NCBI GenBank assembly: GCA_964577175.1
Contig: CAZNYC010000018.1
Coordinates: 1-41,552 of the forward strand
DNA from: BS750m-G62 sp964577175
GTDB lineage: Bacteria > Planctomycetota > Phycisphaerae > FEN-1346
DNA length: 41,552 nucleotides
Direction of reading: 5' to 3'
How positions within the stretch are numbered: position 1 is the first letter of the stretch; each line of letters starts with the position of its first letter. Below are positions 31,664 to 39,700 of this stretch, piece by piece. Both the position numbers and the translations under genes were made by a program. The notes under the pieces were generated by a model that saw only the letters and a program-made list of their open reading frames with translations, was not told the origin of the DNA and did no database searches.

Positions 31664-32281
31664 ATGAACACTGGGACGAAGGCCGGCCGATTCGGATGCG
31701 GGGAAGCGCGGCGGGTCTCCGCACCCGCCGCGCCACATGAGGGGCACCCGCCGCGCCGAAACAGCAAAGGCCACGGCGAGATTCTTCGCTCGCTTCGCTC
31801 GCTCAGAATGACACCGTTGGGGCCGAGGCGCTCCGCGTTCAGCCTCCTGGAGGTGGTCCTGGTGCTCGTCATCATCGGCATCGCCGCCGCCATCGCCGTG
31901 CCGCGCCACGCCTCGGCCCTGGCCCGGTACCGGGCCAAGACCTGCGCCCGCCGCATCGCCGCGGACCTGGAGCAGGCGCGCGACCTGGCCCGGCAGACGA
32001 GCAGCGACCAGGCCGCCGTCTTCGACCCCGCCGCCGGGTCCTACACGCTCACCGGCCGGGACGACCCCGACCGTCCCGGCGAGCCGTACACCGTCGCCCT
32101 GGCCGGCAGCCCGTACCATGCGGACCTCGTCGGCGCCGCGTTCGGCTCGGGCACCACCGTGACGTTCAACGGCTACGGCCTGCCGCAGGACGGCGGCGCG
32201 GTCACGGTCCAGTCCGGCGGGTACGCCTGGACCGTCACGGTGGACGGCGAAACGGGCGAGATCACCACCGGCGGGCCGTAG
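31664..32281 (+). CDS. GspH-like pseudopilin with repeat-derived leader
   Basis: A 205-residue frame with pilin helix FSLLEVVLVLVIIGIAAAIA (Glu5 present, Ala at -1) and a GspH-like region (ARRIAADLEQARDLARQ). The first ATG comes four bases after the upstream stop codon. The frame then runs through a P1 hairpin and a 69-base repeat before the helix, giving a leader of about 58 residues. An ATG at 31808, contributed by the end of the repeat, would give a normal 10-residue leader (MTPLGPRRSA) but has no ribosome-binding site. Which start is used cannot be decided from sequence. The gene itself is clearly a minor pseudopilin. Confidence 0.8.
   Translation: MNTGTKAGRFGCGEARRVSAPAAPHEGHPPRRNSKGHGEILRSLRSLRMTPLGPRRSAFSLLEVVLVLVIIGIAAAIAVPRHASALARYRAKTCARRIAADLEQARDLARQTSSDQAAVFDPAAGSYTLTGRDDPDRPGEPYTVALAGSPYHADLVGAAFGSGTTVTFNGYGLPQDGGAVTVQSGGYAWTVTVDGETGEITTGGP
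31706..31733. repeat. P1 palindromic repeat, copy 5
   Basis: GCGCGGCGGG pairs perfectly with CCCGCCGCGC around TCTCCGCA. It lies inside the leader-coding part of the GspH-like gene and is read in frame as ARRVSAPAA. Confidence 0.75.
31745..31813. repeat. 69-base REP-like repeat, copy A
   Basis: It runs from CACCCGCCGCGCCGAAAC through GAGATTCTTCGCTCGC to CTCAGAATGACA. It matches 65 of 69 bases of copy B at 33670-33738, with no length difference. Both copies are read in the same frame (starting HPPRRNSKGHGEILRS and ending SLRMT) just before a pilin helix. The AGATTCTTCG...CAGAATGACA core is, from memory, common in spacers of unrelated bacteria. Confidence 0.8.
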
Positions 32282-32315
32282 GCCCAGATGATCCTTGGAG
32301 GAAGGAGCAGCGGGA

Positions 32316-32428
32316 TGTCATTCTGAGGCCCTGCAAGCAGGGCCGAAGAATCTCGCCGTGCGGATGGAAGAGTATACGGGCCAAGGCAAGATTCTTCGTC
32401 GCGGCTTCGCCGCTCCTCAGAATGACAG
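32316..32428. repeat. Inverted pair of REP-like repeats, copy C
   Basis: The left half starts TGTCATTCTGAGG and runs to CGAAGAATCTCGCC. The right half contains GGCAAGATTCTTCG and ends CCTCAGAATGACAG, its reverse complement with a central TTCG-containing hairpin. It lies between the GspH-like and GspJ-like genes and is not coding. The right half ends with the same AGAATGACA as copies A and B. Confidence 0.75.
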
Positions 32429-32509
32429 CGTTGCGTCGTGCAGCACAGGTTTCGGCGCGCCGGGCCGGGAGGCTTGCCGCGTGGGAAAGGACAGGAACGG
32501 TCAGGCCAC

Positions 32510-33616
32510 ATGATGCGAGAAACCGCCACAACCCGGCAGCCGGCCGGCGCCTACACGCTCGTGGAGATGGTGGCGGCCCTGGCCATCGTCAGCATCCTGA
32601 TGCTCGGCGTCGGGTCGGCGATGCTGGTGGCGTCGCGGGCCGTGGACCCCGACACGCGCCCGCGTGCCACGCATGCGGCGGCGGAGGCGGCCGCCCGCGT
32701 CGTCCGGGAACTCGAGTTCGCCACCGCCTTCGCGGAGCGCACCGCCACCGCCGTCACGTTCACCGTGGCCGACCGCAACGGCGACGGGTCGGACGAAACC
32801 ATCCGGTACGCATGGTCGTCCGCGGCCGGCGACCCGCTGACGAGGACCTTCAACGCGGGCACGGCCGTCGCTATCCTCGAGGACGTCCGCGAATGCGACT
32901 TCACGTACGACCTCAAGGCCGTGACCGACGAGCCCGACGCCGAGCGGAACGAGTCGGCCGAGGCGCTCCTGGCCAAGCACACGACGCCCAGCGAAGCGAG
33001 AAGTTTCGCCGTCAAAGAGAATAAGTGGGCGGGCCAGTACGTCGAGCCGTCGCTGCCCGGCGACGCCGTCTCCTGGCGGGTGACGCGCGTGCTCATCAAG
33101 GCCCGGCGGCACGGCCCCGCCAGCGGCATCGCAGGTGTCCAACTCCGGCTGCCCAACGCGAGCAACCTGCCCAGCCGGACGGTCGTCGAGGAGGTCCCGA
33201 TGCACGAGGACCGGCTGACAGACGGGTATCTGTGGCAGGAGCTCACGTTCAGCCACGCCGGGGGGTTGTCGCCCTCGCGGGGGCTGTGCCTGACCGTCGT
33301 GTGCCTCCGGAAGGACGCGGACATCTGCGACATCCAGTACGACGGCGAACAGGAAGGCGACGAAGACGAGGGAGGCGGAGGCGCCGTCTCGGGCGGGCTG
33401 CTCCGCACCTGGGACGGCGGGGCCTCCTGGAGCAGGAGCAGCGAACGATGCCTCCTGTTCTCCGTCTACGGCACGTATACCACGACCAGCACGCCGGACC
33501 CGGTGACGCGGACGTGGGTCCGGGGCGCGGGCCTCCGCCTGCGGGCGGGGCCGGACCCCGCGACGGCCGTCGAGACGGGCGTCCGTATTCTCAACGCCCC
33601 GGAGGTAACCGAGTGA
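32510..33616 (+). CDS. GspJ-like minor pseudopilin
   Basis: A 368-residue pseudopilin with leader MMRETATTRQPAGA followed by YTLVEMVAALAIVSILMLGV. Glu5 is present, the first mature residue is Tyr rather than Phe, and -1 is Ala. The downstream region (AAARVVRELEFATAFAERTATAVTFTV) is typical of GspJ/PilW-type minor subunits. An acidic, Gly-rich insertion (about residues 283-297, EQEGDEDEGGGG) is odd. The start has two adjacent ATG codons with GGAACGG upstream. The stop overlaps the ATG of the next gene as TGATG. Subtype is inferred from size and order. Confidence 0.75.
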   Translation: MMRETATTRQPAGAYTLVEMVAALAIVSILMLGVGSAMLVASRAVDPDTRPRATHAAAEAAARVVRELEFATAFAERTATAVTFTVADRNGDGSDETIRYAWSSAAGDPLTRTFNAGTAVAILEDVRECDFTYDLKAVTDEPDAERNESAEALLAKHTTPSEARSFAVKENKWAGQYVEPSLPGDAVSWRVTRVLIKARRHGPASGIAGVQLRLPNASNLPSRTVVEEVPMHEDRLTDGYLWQELTFSHAGGLSPSRGLCLTVVCLRKDADICDIQYDGEQEGDEDEGGGGAVSGGLLRTWDGGASWSRSSERCLLFSVYGTYTTTSTPDPVTRTWVRGAGLRLRAGPDPATAVETGVRILNAPEVTE

Positions 33617-34242
33617 TGAGCCGCCGCCCGACCGTCGGACAACGGCACGTTCAGCGCGGCGGGGCTCCGCACCCACCGCGCCGAAACAGCAAAGGCCACG
33701 GCGAGATTCTTCGCTCGCGGGGCTCGCTCAGAATGACAGCGTTCGAGGCGGCGCCCCGCGGCTTCAGCCTCCTGGAGGCCGTCATCGCCATGGTCCTGGT
33801 GGGCCTGGTGCTGGTGGCGGCGCTGCACGTGCTGGGCGGCACGACGCAGTCGACGTACCTGACGGCCCAGTACGGCACGGGCCTCCTGCTGGCCGAAGGG
33901 CTCCTGGCCGAAGTCCTCGCCTGCGACTACGCCGACCCCGACCAGACGCCCGTCTTCGGCCCGGAGTCGGGCGAAGGCGGCAACCGGTCCGCCTTCGACG
34001 ACGTGGACGATTTCGACGGTTGGACCGCCACCCCGCCCGAGGACGCCACCGGTACCGCCCTGGTCGGCTACGACGGATGGACGCGGACCGTCGCGGTCGC
34101 CTACGCCGACCCGAACGATTTCCTTGATACGGTCGGCAGCGACCAGGGTATCAAGCGCATTACCGTCACCGCCTCCTACGAGGGGAAGACGATGGCCGAA
34201 CTCGTCGCCTACCGGACGGACTGCGAGCCGGACGAGGAGTGA
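33616..34242 (+). CDS. GspI-like pseudopilin with repeat-derived leader
   Basis: A 208-residue frame whose ATG overlaps the upstream stop (TGATG) and has GGAGG ten bases upstream, so this start is well supported. The frame then crosses a P1 hairpin and a 69-base repeat before the pilin helix GFSLLEAVIAMVLVGLVLVA, which has Gly at -1 and Glu5. The resulting leader is about 49 residues, far longer than usual for this family. The ATG at 33733 from the repeat end would give a 10-residue leader (MTAFEAAPRG) but lacks a ribosome-binding site. The mature part is about 159 residues and fits a GspI-type minor subunit. Confidence 0.8.
   Translation: MSRRPTVGQRHVQRGGAPHPPRRNSKGHGEILRSRGSLRMTAFEAAPRGFSLLEAVIAMVLVGLVLVAALHVLGGTTQSTYLTAQYGTGLLLAEGLLAEVLACDYADPDQTPVFGPESGEGGNRSAFDDVDDFDGWTATPPEDATGTALVGYDGWTRTVAVAYADPNDFLDTVGSDQGIKRITVTASYEGKTMAELVAYRTDCEPDEE
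33654..33681. repeat. P1 palindromic repeat, copy 6
   Basis: GCGCGGCGGGG faces CCCACCGCGC around CTCCGCA, nearly identical to the copy at 14283-14310. Its right arm forms the beginning of the 69-base repeat copy B, within the GspI-like leader region. Confidence 0.7.
33670..33738. repeat. 69-base REP-like repeat, copy B
   Basis: It is 65/69 identical to copy A. Three of the four differences are clustered in the loop (TTCG in A, GGGG in B). It is read in frame within the GspI-like gene and ends in the ATG at 33733-33735. Confidence 0.8.
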
Positions 34243-34257
34243 CCGGGGAAACGTCAG

Positions 34258-34285
34258 GCGCGGCGGGTCTCCGCACCCGCCGCGC
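34258..34285. repeat. P1 palindromic repeat, copy 7
   Basis: A perfect GCGCGGCGGG/CCCGCCGCGC hairpin, identical to the copy at 31706-31733. It lies between the convergent GspI-like and thuA genes, where it may act as a two-way transcription barrier. A second hairpin (CCGCGG-CACG-CCGCGG) lies near 34307-34322. Confidence 0.75.
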
Positions 34286-34323
34286 GGCAATGCGATAGAC
34301 CCCCTGCCGCGGCACGCCGCGGC

Positions 34324-34788
34324 CTACTCGCGTGGTTCGGCGGGGGCGTCGAGGTCGCCCGTGGCGAACTGGATGCCCGACAGGTAGAACCGCAGGATCA
34401 TCGGGTTCCAGAAGTGCTCCGTCCGGTGCCCGATGGCCGTGTAGAAGACCCGCCCCTTGCCGTACGGCTTCACCCACGCCAGGGCGAAGTCGTTGTCCTT
34501 GCGGTGACTCCACTTGACCCCCATGTTCGTGGCGGAGGTGTCGAGCGAGAGGAGGACGCGGACCTTCTGGCGCGAGTACGGGTCGTTGAACTGGAAGATC
34601 TCCTCCGCCAGGCGGAAGGTTTCCTTGCCCTCGAACGCCGCCAGAAGCGGGTGGCCGGGCTACTCCACCGTGATGCCGACCTCCTCGTTCCACGGGTGCC
34701 CCCAGTAGGTGGCGCCGAGCATGTCGTGCAATGCCTTCCACTTCCGGTTGCCGCCCATCGCACAGGCGAACGCCACGGATCGAGTCAT
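34324..34788 (-). pseudogene. Broken ThuA-domain protein gene
   Basis: The frame starts at an ATG with GGGAGG eight bases upstream and reads 42 codons to an in-frame TAG (34662-34660). ThuA sequence continues in the same frame on the other side. Before the stop: KWKALHDMLGATYWGHPWNE. After it: GHPLLAAFEGKETFRLAEEI, PYSRQKVRVLLSLDT, YGKGRVFYTAIGHRTEHFWN and LSGIQFATGDL. The N-terminal half of a normal ThuA domain is also missing, the homology beginning only about ten residues into the frame. ThuA proteins act in trehalose and 3-keto-sugar metabolism and often sit beside Gfo/Idh/MocA genes, as here (14 bases after that stop codon). A sequencing error could explain the TAG but not the missing N-terminus. 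Confidence 0.8.
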
Positions 34789-34802
34789 GCTCGCATCCTC
34801 CC

Positions 34803-36179
34803 TTACAACGCCCATCCCTCGCGGTACTCCGGCGTCAGGAGCGCGTCGGCCTCGGCGTTGCCCGCGATCTTCATCGCCGGCGGATCGTATTCGATGGGCC
34901 CTTCGACCTGGGTGGCCACGTTGCCGAGCATGAGGAACTCAATCAGCGGGCCGGCGTAATCGAAGTTGGACCACGGCTTTGGCCCGCCGTCGGCCGCGAG
35001 GAGCCAGTCCCGCTCGAGGCCGCGGGAGGACGGCAGTTCCTCCGGCCGCTCCAGGTTCACGCCCTTGAACTGCTCCTCCGGCAGGAGGCGGATCGTCGTG
35101 TTGTGCGCGTTGGCGTGGAGGCGCCCCTTCGTGCCGAGGATGAGCGTGCCGGCGTGGTCGCGCCACAGCGGTTCACCGGCGTCGCCCCAGTGGAGGCGCT
35201 CGCCGAACTTCTCTTCGATTTCCTCCCGCACGCCCGGCCCGCTGCCGCCGTTGTACCAGGTGAGTTTGACGGGCGGCAGGCCGCCGCGCGCGGGCACCTC
35301 GTAGCGGACGATTTCCCACTTCGGGAAGCCGACGCGGTTGATCTGCTCGACGTCGGCCTGCAACCGAATGCGCGGCGTCGCGGACGCCTCGGCGGCCCAG
35401 AGCGTGTCCATCTTCAGGGCCTTGAACGCCAGGTTCGCGCTGTGCGAGGCCCAGTTGCCGAGTTGGCACGTTCCGGCATATCGCCACTGGTGCCAGGCCA
35501 TCCACTTGGGATGGAACGGGCGGAACGTGGCCGGGCCGAGCCACAGGTCCCACTTCAGGTAGTCGGGGACCTTGGCGGTTTCGGTGGGCGTCTCGGTCCA
35601 CCCCCGGCCGCCGCCGTTATTCCAGACGATGACCTCTCGGACCTCGCCGAGCGTGCCGTCGCGGATGAGTTCCACGCCGCGGCGGAACCCGCCGCTCGCC
35701 GTCCCCTGGTTGCCCATCTCGGTGGCCACCTTGTGCTTGCGGGCGAGGTCCCGGACGGTCCGCGCCTCCCACACGGTCCGCGTGAGCGGCTTCTCGCAGT
35801 AGACGTGCTTGCCCGCCCTGATGGCGGCGGCCGTGGCGACGGCGTGCGAGAGGTCCGGCGTGGCGATGACGACGCCCTCGATGGCCTTCTCGCGGTCGAG
35901 CATGCGGCGGAAGTCGTAGTACGTCGGCCGGCCCGGCAACTCGCGGTGCGCGACGGTCGCCTTCTTGTCGCTCACGTCGCAGAGGGCCACCACGGTCGAG
36001 AGTTTCGGCATCGTCCGGACGAACCACAGGCCGCGCCCGCCCAGGCCCACCAGGGCCACGTTCATCTTCTCGTTGGCCTGGGCCGTGCGGGCGCTGCGGG
36101 CATCGGCCAGGACGACGAGCCCCGCCGCGCCGGCGGCCGTGTGCTTCAGGAATCTGCGGCGGTCGATGCGATGTGCCAC
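34803..36179 (-). CDS. Tat-exported Gfo/Idh/MocA family oxidoreductase 3
   Basis: A 458-residue family member. The Tat leader is DRRRFLKHTAAGAAGLVVLA (about 6-25). The nucleotide-binding loop is VALVGLGGRG (41-50) and the catalytic-type motif YCEKPLTRT has Lys130. C-terminal segments include GTCQLGNWASHSANLAF and YNGGSGPG. The GTG start follows AAGGAGG with eight bases spacing. It is upstream of the broken thuA on the same strand and downstream of a sulfatase relic, which suggests the remains of a sulfated-glycan or keto-sugar operon. Substrate unknown; the enzyme itself looks intact. Confidence 0.9.
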   Translation of the reverse strand: MAHRIDRRRFLKHTAAGAAGLVVLADARSARTAQANEKMNVALVGLGGRGLWFVRTMPKLSTVVALCDVSDKKATVAHRELPGRPTYYDFRRMLDREKAIEGVVIATPDLSHAVATAAAIRAGKHVYCEKPLTRTVWEARTVRDLARKHKVATEMGNQGTASGGFRRGVELIRDGTLGEVREVIVWNNGGGRGWTETPTETAKVPDYLKWDLWLGPATFRPFHPKWMAWHQWRYAGTCQLGNWASHSANLAFKALKMDTLWAAEASATPRIRLQADVEQINRVGFPKWEIVRYEVPARGGLPPVKLTWYNGGSGPGVREEIEEKFGERLHWGDAGEPLWRDHAGTLILGTKGRLHANAHNTTIRLLPEEQFKGVNLERPEELPSSRGLERDWLLAADGGPKPWSNFDYAGPLIEFLMLGNVATQVEGPIEYDPPAMKIAGNAEADALLTPEYREGWAL

Positions 36180-36289
36180 GGCCCTGCCCTCCTTGTCTGG
36201 CCCACGGACGCACCCGGTCCGGCCGTCACGGTCGCAACCAGGCGCGTGGCGAGGTGTCGTGCAGACTCGATACGTCCCTGGAAATTGGA

Positions 36290-36499
36290 TGCGGATTCAA
36301 CTCTGAAACGCAACAAGCCGAACACCGGCTTATGGCGTTTGAGGGCCTCTGCCTCGGCTCCGAGGCTGCCAGGGGCCCCTTTCGCCCCGCCGCCTCGGCG
36401 TCGGCCCGGCGCCCTTCGGGCCGCGGGGTGAGGCCGACGCCGACGCGACGGGGCTCCAGGGGCTTGGGGGCCGTGTTGCGTTTCAGAGTTGAATCCGCA
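36290..36499. mobile_element. 210-base foldback element with 26-base terminal inverted repeats
   Basis: Bases 36290-36315 (starting TGCGGATTCAACTCTGAA) are the exact reverse complement of 36474-36499 (starting TGTTGCGTTTCAGAGTT). Nested inside are AAGCCG/CGGCTT (36314-36330), CGGCGTCGGCC/GGCCGACGCCG, and a CCCTTCGGG hairpin. There is no coding sequence. A clear target-site duplication was not seen. The structure fits a MITE/foldback element or a highly folded RNA. It separates oxidoreductase 3 from the sulfatase tail on the same strand. Confidence 0.7.
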
Positions 36500-36545
36500 G
36501 GAAACCGTCGGCTAAGCGCAAGTTCCGGGCGAAGTCGGGCGTGCG

Positions 36546-36680
36546 CTACCGCCACCGGGGCCGGACCATCCCGCCGTTGATCTCGTCGAGTTTCCGGCGC
36601 AGCGTCTCGGCCACCTCCGGCCGCTCGTCCATCAGGTCGTTCGACTCGCCGATATCGCGCGACAGGTCGAACAACCGCAT
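36546..36680 (-). pseudogene. C-terminal relic of a sulfatase
   Basis: On the minus strand a 44-residue frame reads MRLFDLSRDIGESNDLMDER, then PEVAETLRRKLDEINGG, ending at TAG. This matches the tail of type I (formylglycine) sulfatases, LYDLxxDPGExxNLA...P. Nothing resembling the catalytic CxPSR domain is found upstream, where the sequence changes abruptly to the promoter region of the plus-strand propeller gene. It is therefore a fragment left by deletion or rearrangement. It points to a former sulfatase gene upstream of oxidoreductase 3. Confidence 0.7.
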
Positions 36681-36695
36681 CGGCCCGATGGAAAC

Positions 36696-36724
36696 TGGAC
36701 GCCGCCCCCGCCGGCGCGTACACT
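36696..36724 (+). promoter_or_regulatory. Weak candidate promoter of the second propeller fusion gene
   Basis: TGGACG (36696-36701), 17-base spacer, TACACT (36719-36724). Each box matches about four consensus positions. The ATG lies 64 bases downstream, a similar distance to that of the first propeller gene from its promoter. Confidence 0.3.
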
Positions 36725-36787
36725 GGCGGTATGCTTCCCCGCGTGGGATCCACAGCCGCGCCGCACCGTCGGCCGCAGGAGACCGTC

Positions 36788-39700
36788 ATGTCCGACCGCC
36801 GTCCCTTGCTTCACGTGCCCTGCTCGCCCGCCCTTCTGGCCGTGCTCGCCCTGTACCTCGGTGCTGCCGCCGCCGTGTTTGGCGCTGACGAGAACAGCAT
36901 CCCGGCCCATAGCCGCGCCGAGAAGATGCTCGAGGCGGCCGGCGTCCGCGGCGGCCTGGTCGTCGTCCTCGGCTGCGGCGACGGACGGCTCGCCGGCGAC
37001 ATCGCCGCCCGCGGACCGTACCTCGTCCACGGCCTGGACTCAGGCGCCGCGAACGTCGCCGCGGCCCGCGCCCATCTTCGCGAGCGGGGCGCCTACGGCA
37101 AAGTGACTGTCGAGCGCTTCGCGGGCAAGAGGCTGCCGTACGTCGCCAACCTCGTCCGTCTCGTCGTCGACGAGGACCCCGGCCGCGTGGCGCGGAAGGA
37201 AATCATGCGGGTCCTCGCGCCCGGCGGCGTCCTGTGCGTCCTGGACGGCGGCTCCCTGAAGACGACCGTCAAGCCGCGGCCCGAGGCGATAGACGAATGG
37301 ACCCATTACCTGTACGACGCCACGAACAACGCGGTCTCCTCCGACACGGCGGTCGGCCCGCCGCGACATCTCCAGTGGGTGGCCGACCCGAAGTGGGCCC
37401 GCAGCCACGACCATCTGACCACGATCACCGGGTGCGTGATGAGCGGGGGACGCATCTTCTCGATCGTCGACGAGGGCCCGACGGCGGCGGTGGTCCTGCC
37501 GGCCCGATGGCGGCTCGTGGCCCGCGACGCCTTCAGCGGCGTGCTGCTGTGGAAGCGGGAGATCCCGAACTGGGAGTGGCACCTGCGCGGGTTCCGCAGC
37601 GGCCCGAGCGACATCGCCCGCCGCCTCGTCGCCGTCGGCGACACCGTCTACGTGACGCTCGGCTACCACGCGCCCGTTTCGGCGATCGACGCCGCCACCG
37701 GTAAGACGCGCCGCACCTACGAGGGCACGGAGGGGGCGAGGGAAATCCTCTTCCACGGCGGCACCCTGCTGGTCGTCACGGGCGGCGCGAAGCGCGGTCT
37801 GCCGCCGGCGGACCACGAGCCGGCCTACCGCAAGCCGGGCCTCGCGACCGTCCGCTCGCAGCGGCCGCCGTATCCGATTGAGATTCCTCCCAAGGCCCTG
37901 GTGGCCATCGACGCCGGCACCGGCCGCGTCCGCTGGACGAAGGACGACGCCGACACGAAAGAACTGATGCCGTCCACCGTCTGCGCGAAGGGGGAGGCCG
38001 TCTTCTTCCAGAACGCCGAGGCCGTCCTCTGCCTCGACGCCGCCACGGGAAAGACCCGGTGGAAGGCCGAGCGGCCCGTCACACGGAACCGGCCGGCGTG
38101 GACGGCGCCGACGCTGGTCGTGTGGGAAGACGTGGTCCTCTCGGCCGACCGCGACGCCTCGAACGCCTTCTTCAACCATGGCGAAAGCGAAAACGGCGTG
38201 CTGTGGGTCGTGAGCAGCCGCGGCGGCAACGCCCCGCCGGGCAAACTCATCGCCTTCTCGGCCGAGGACGGCAAGCGGCTGTGGTCCAGCCCCGCCCAGG
38301 AGTGCTACAACGCCCCCGTCGACGTGCTGGTCGCCGACGGCCTCGTCTGGACCGGCGAACTCGTCCAAGCCAAGCAGCCGGGCATCACCCAGGGCCTGGA
38401 CCCGCGGACGGGCGAGGTTCGGCGCAAACGGCCGCCGGACAGCGAGTTCTTCCGCGTCGGCATGAACCATCACCGGTGCTACCGCAACAAGGCCACCCAG
38501 GAGTACCTCGTCCTCGGACGGGCCGGGGTCGAGTTTATCGACCTGGAGACCGGCAAGGGCGACGCCAGCCACTGGACGCGCGGCACGTGCCAGTTGGGCG
38601 TGATGCCGGCGGGCGGCCTGCTGTACGCCCCGTCCCACTCCTGCGCGTGTTACATCGAGGCGAAACTGAGCGGCTTCAACTGCCTGGCCCCGGCGTCGGC
38701 GTCGCGCCGCGTGCCGGAAGAGATCACCCCCGACGGGCGGTTGGAGAAGGGCCCGGCGTACGGTGATCGGGAACCTGGAATCTCAGATCGGAAATCTCAG
38801 GCCAGAGAGAACGACTGGCCGACTTACCGCCACGACGCCGCCCGCAGCGGCCGCGCCGCAACGGACGTCCCCGCCGGCCTGGCGCCCGTCTGGAAGAGGC
38901 GCCTGTCGGGCCCGCTGACCGCGCCCGTCGTGGCCGGCGGCAAGGTGTACGTGGCCGAGACGGACGCCCACACCGTCCACGCCCTCGACGCCGCCACGGG
39001 CGAGCCGGCGTGGTCGTTCACGGCGGGCGGGCGGATCGATTCCCCGCCCACCGTCTGGCGGGGCCGGGTGCTCTTCGGGTCGGCCGACGGGCACGTCTAC
39101 GGCCTGCGGGCCTCCGACGGCGCCCTCGCCTGGCGATTCCTCGCCGCCCCGGACACGCGGCGCATCGTCTCTTACGGGCGGCTCGAATCCGCCTGGCCCG
39201 TGCACGGCAGCGTCCTCGTGCAGGACGGCGTCGTCTGGTGCGTCGCCGGCCGGTCCTCGTTCACCGACGGGGGGCTGTACCTGTACCGCCTCGACCCGGC
39301 GACCGGCGCGATGCACTCCGTCACGCACCTCAGCGGACGGGACCCCGAGACGGGCCTGGAGCAGCAAGACTCGGTGCGCGGCACGGGGATGGAGGGCGTC
39401 CTGCCCGACGTCCTCTCCGCCGACGGAACGAACGTGTTCATGCGGCACGCGCGGTTCGATGCCGACGGACGCCAGCGGGGCGGGCTCGTGCCGCACCTTT
39501 TCGCCTCCGTCGGCTTCCTCGACGGCTCCTGGTGGCATCGCACGTACTGGATGCTGGGGCCGGTCATGCGCAGCGGCTACGGCGGCTGGCCGCGCGCCGG
39601 CATGCGAAATCCCGCCGGCCGGCTCCTCGTCGTCGACGACGGCGCGGTGTACGGCTTCGGGCGGAACCAGTACGCGCATATCGGGGCCCACGTGGGCATC

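Noticed and set aside
32422..33024. A 200-codon plus-strand frame starting at the ATG of repeat copy C
   Set aside because: It overlaps the GspJ-like gene in another frame and has no domain. It does show that the repeat's terminal ATG opens frames at random, which is why starts at 31808 and 33733 are treated with caution.
34660..34662. The TAG in thuA read as pyrrolysine or another recoded residue
   Set aside because: No pyrrolysine genes are present, the site is not an active-site position, and the gene also lacks its N-terminal half, so loss of function is simpler.
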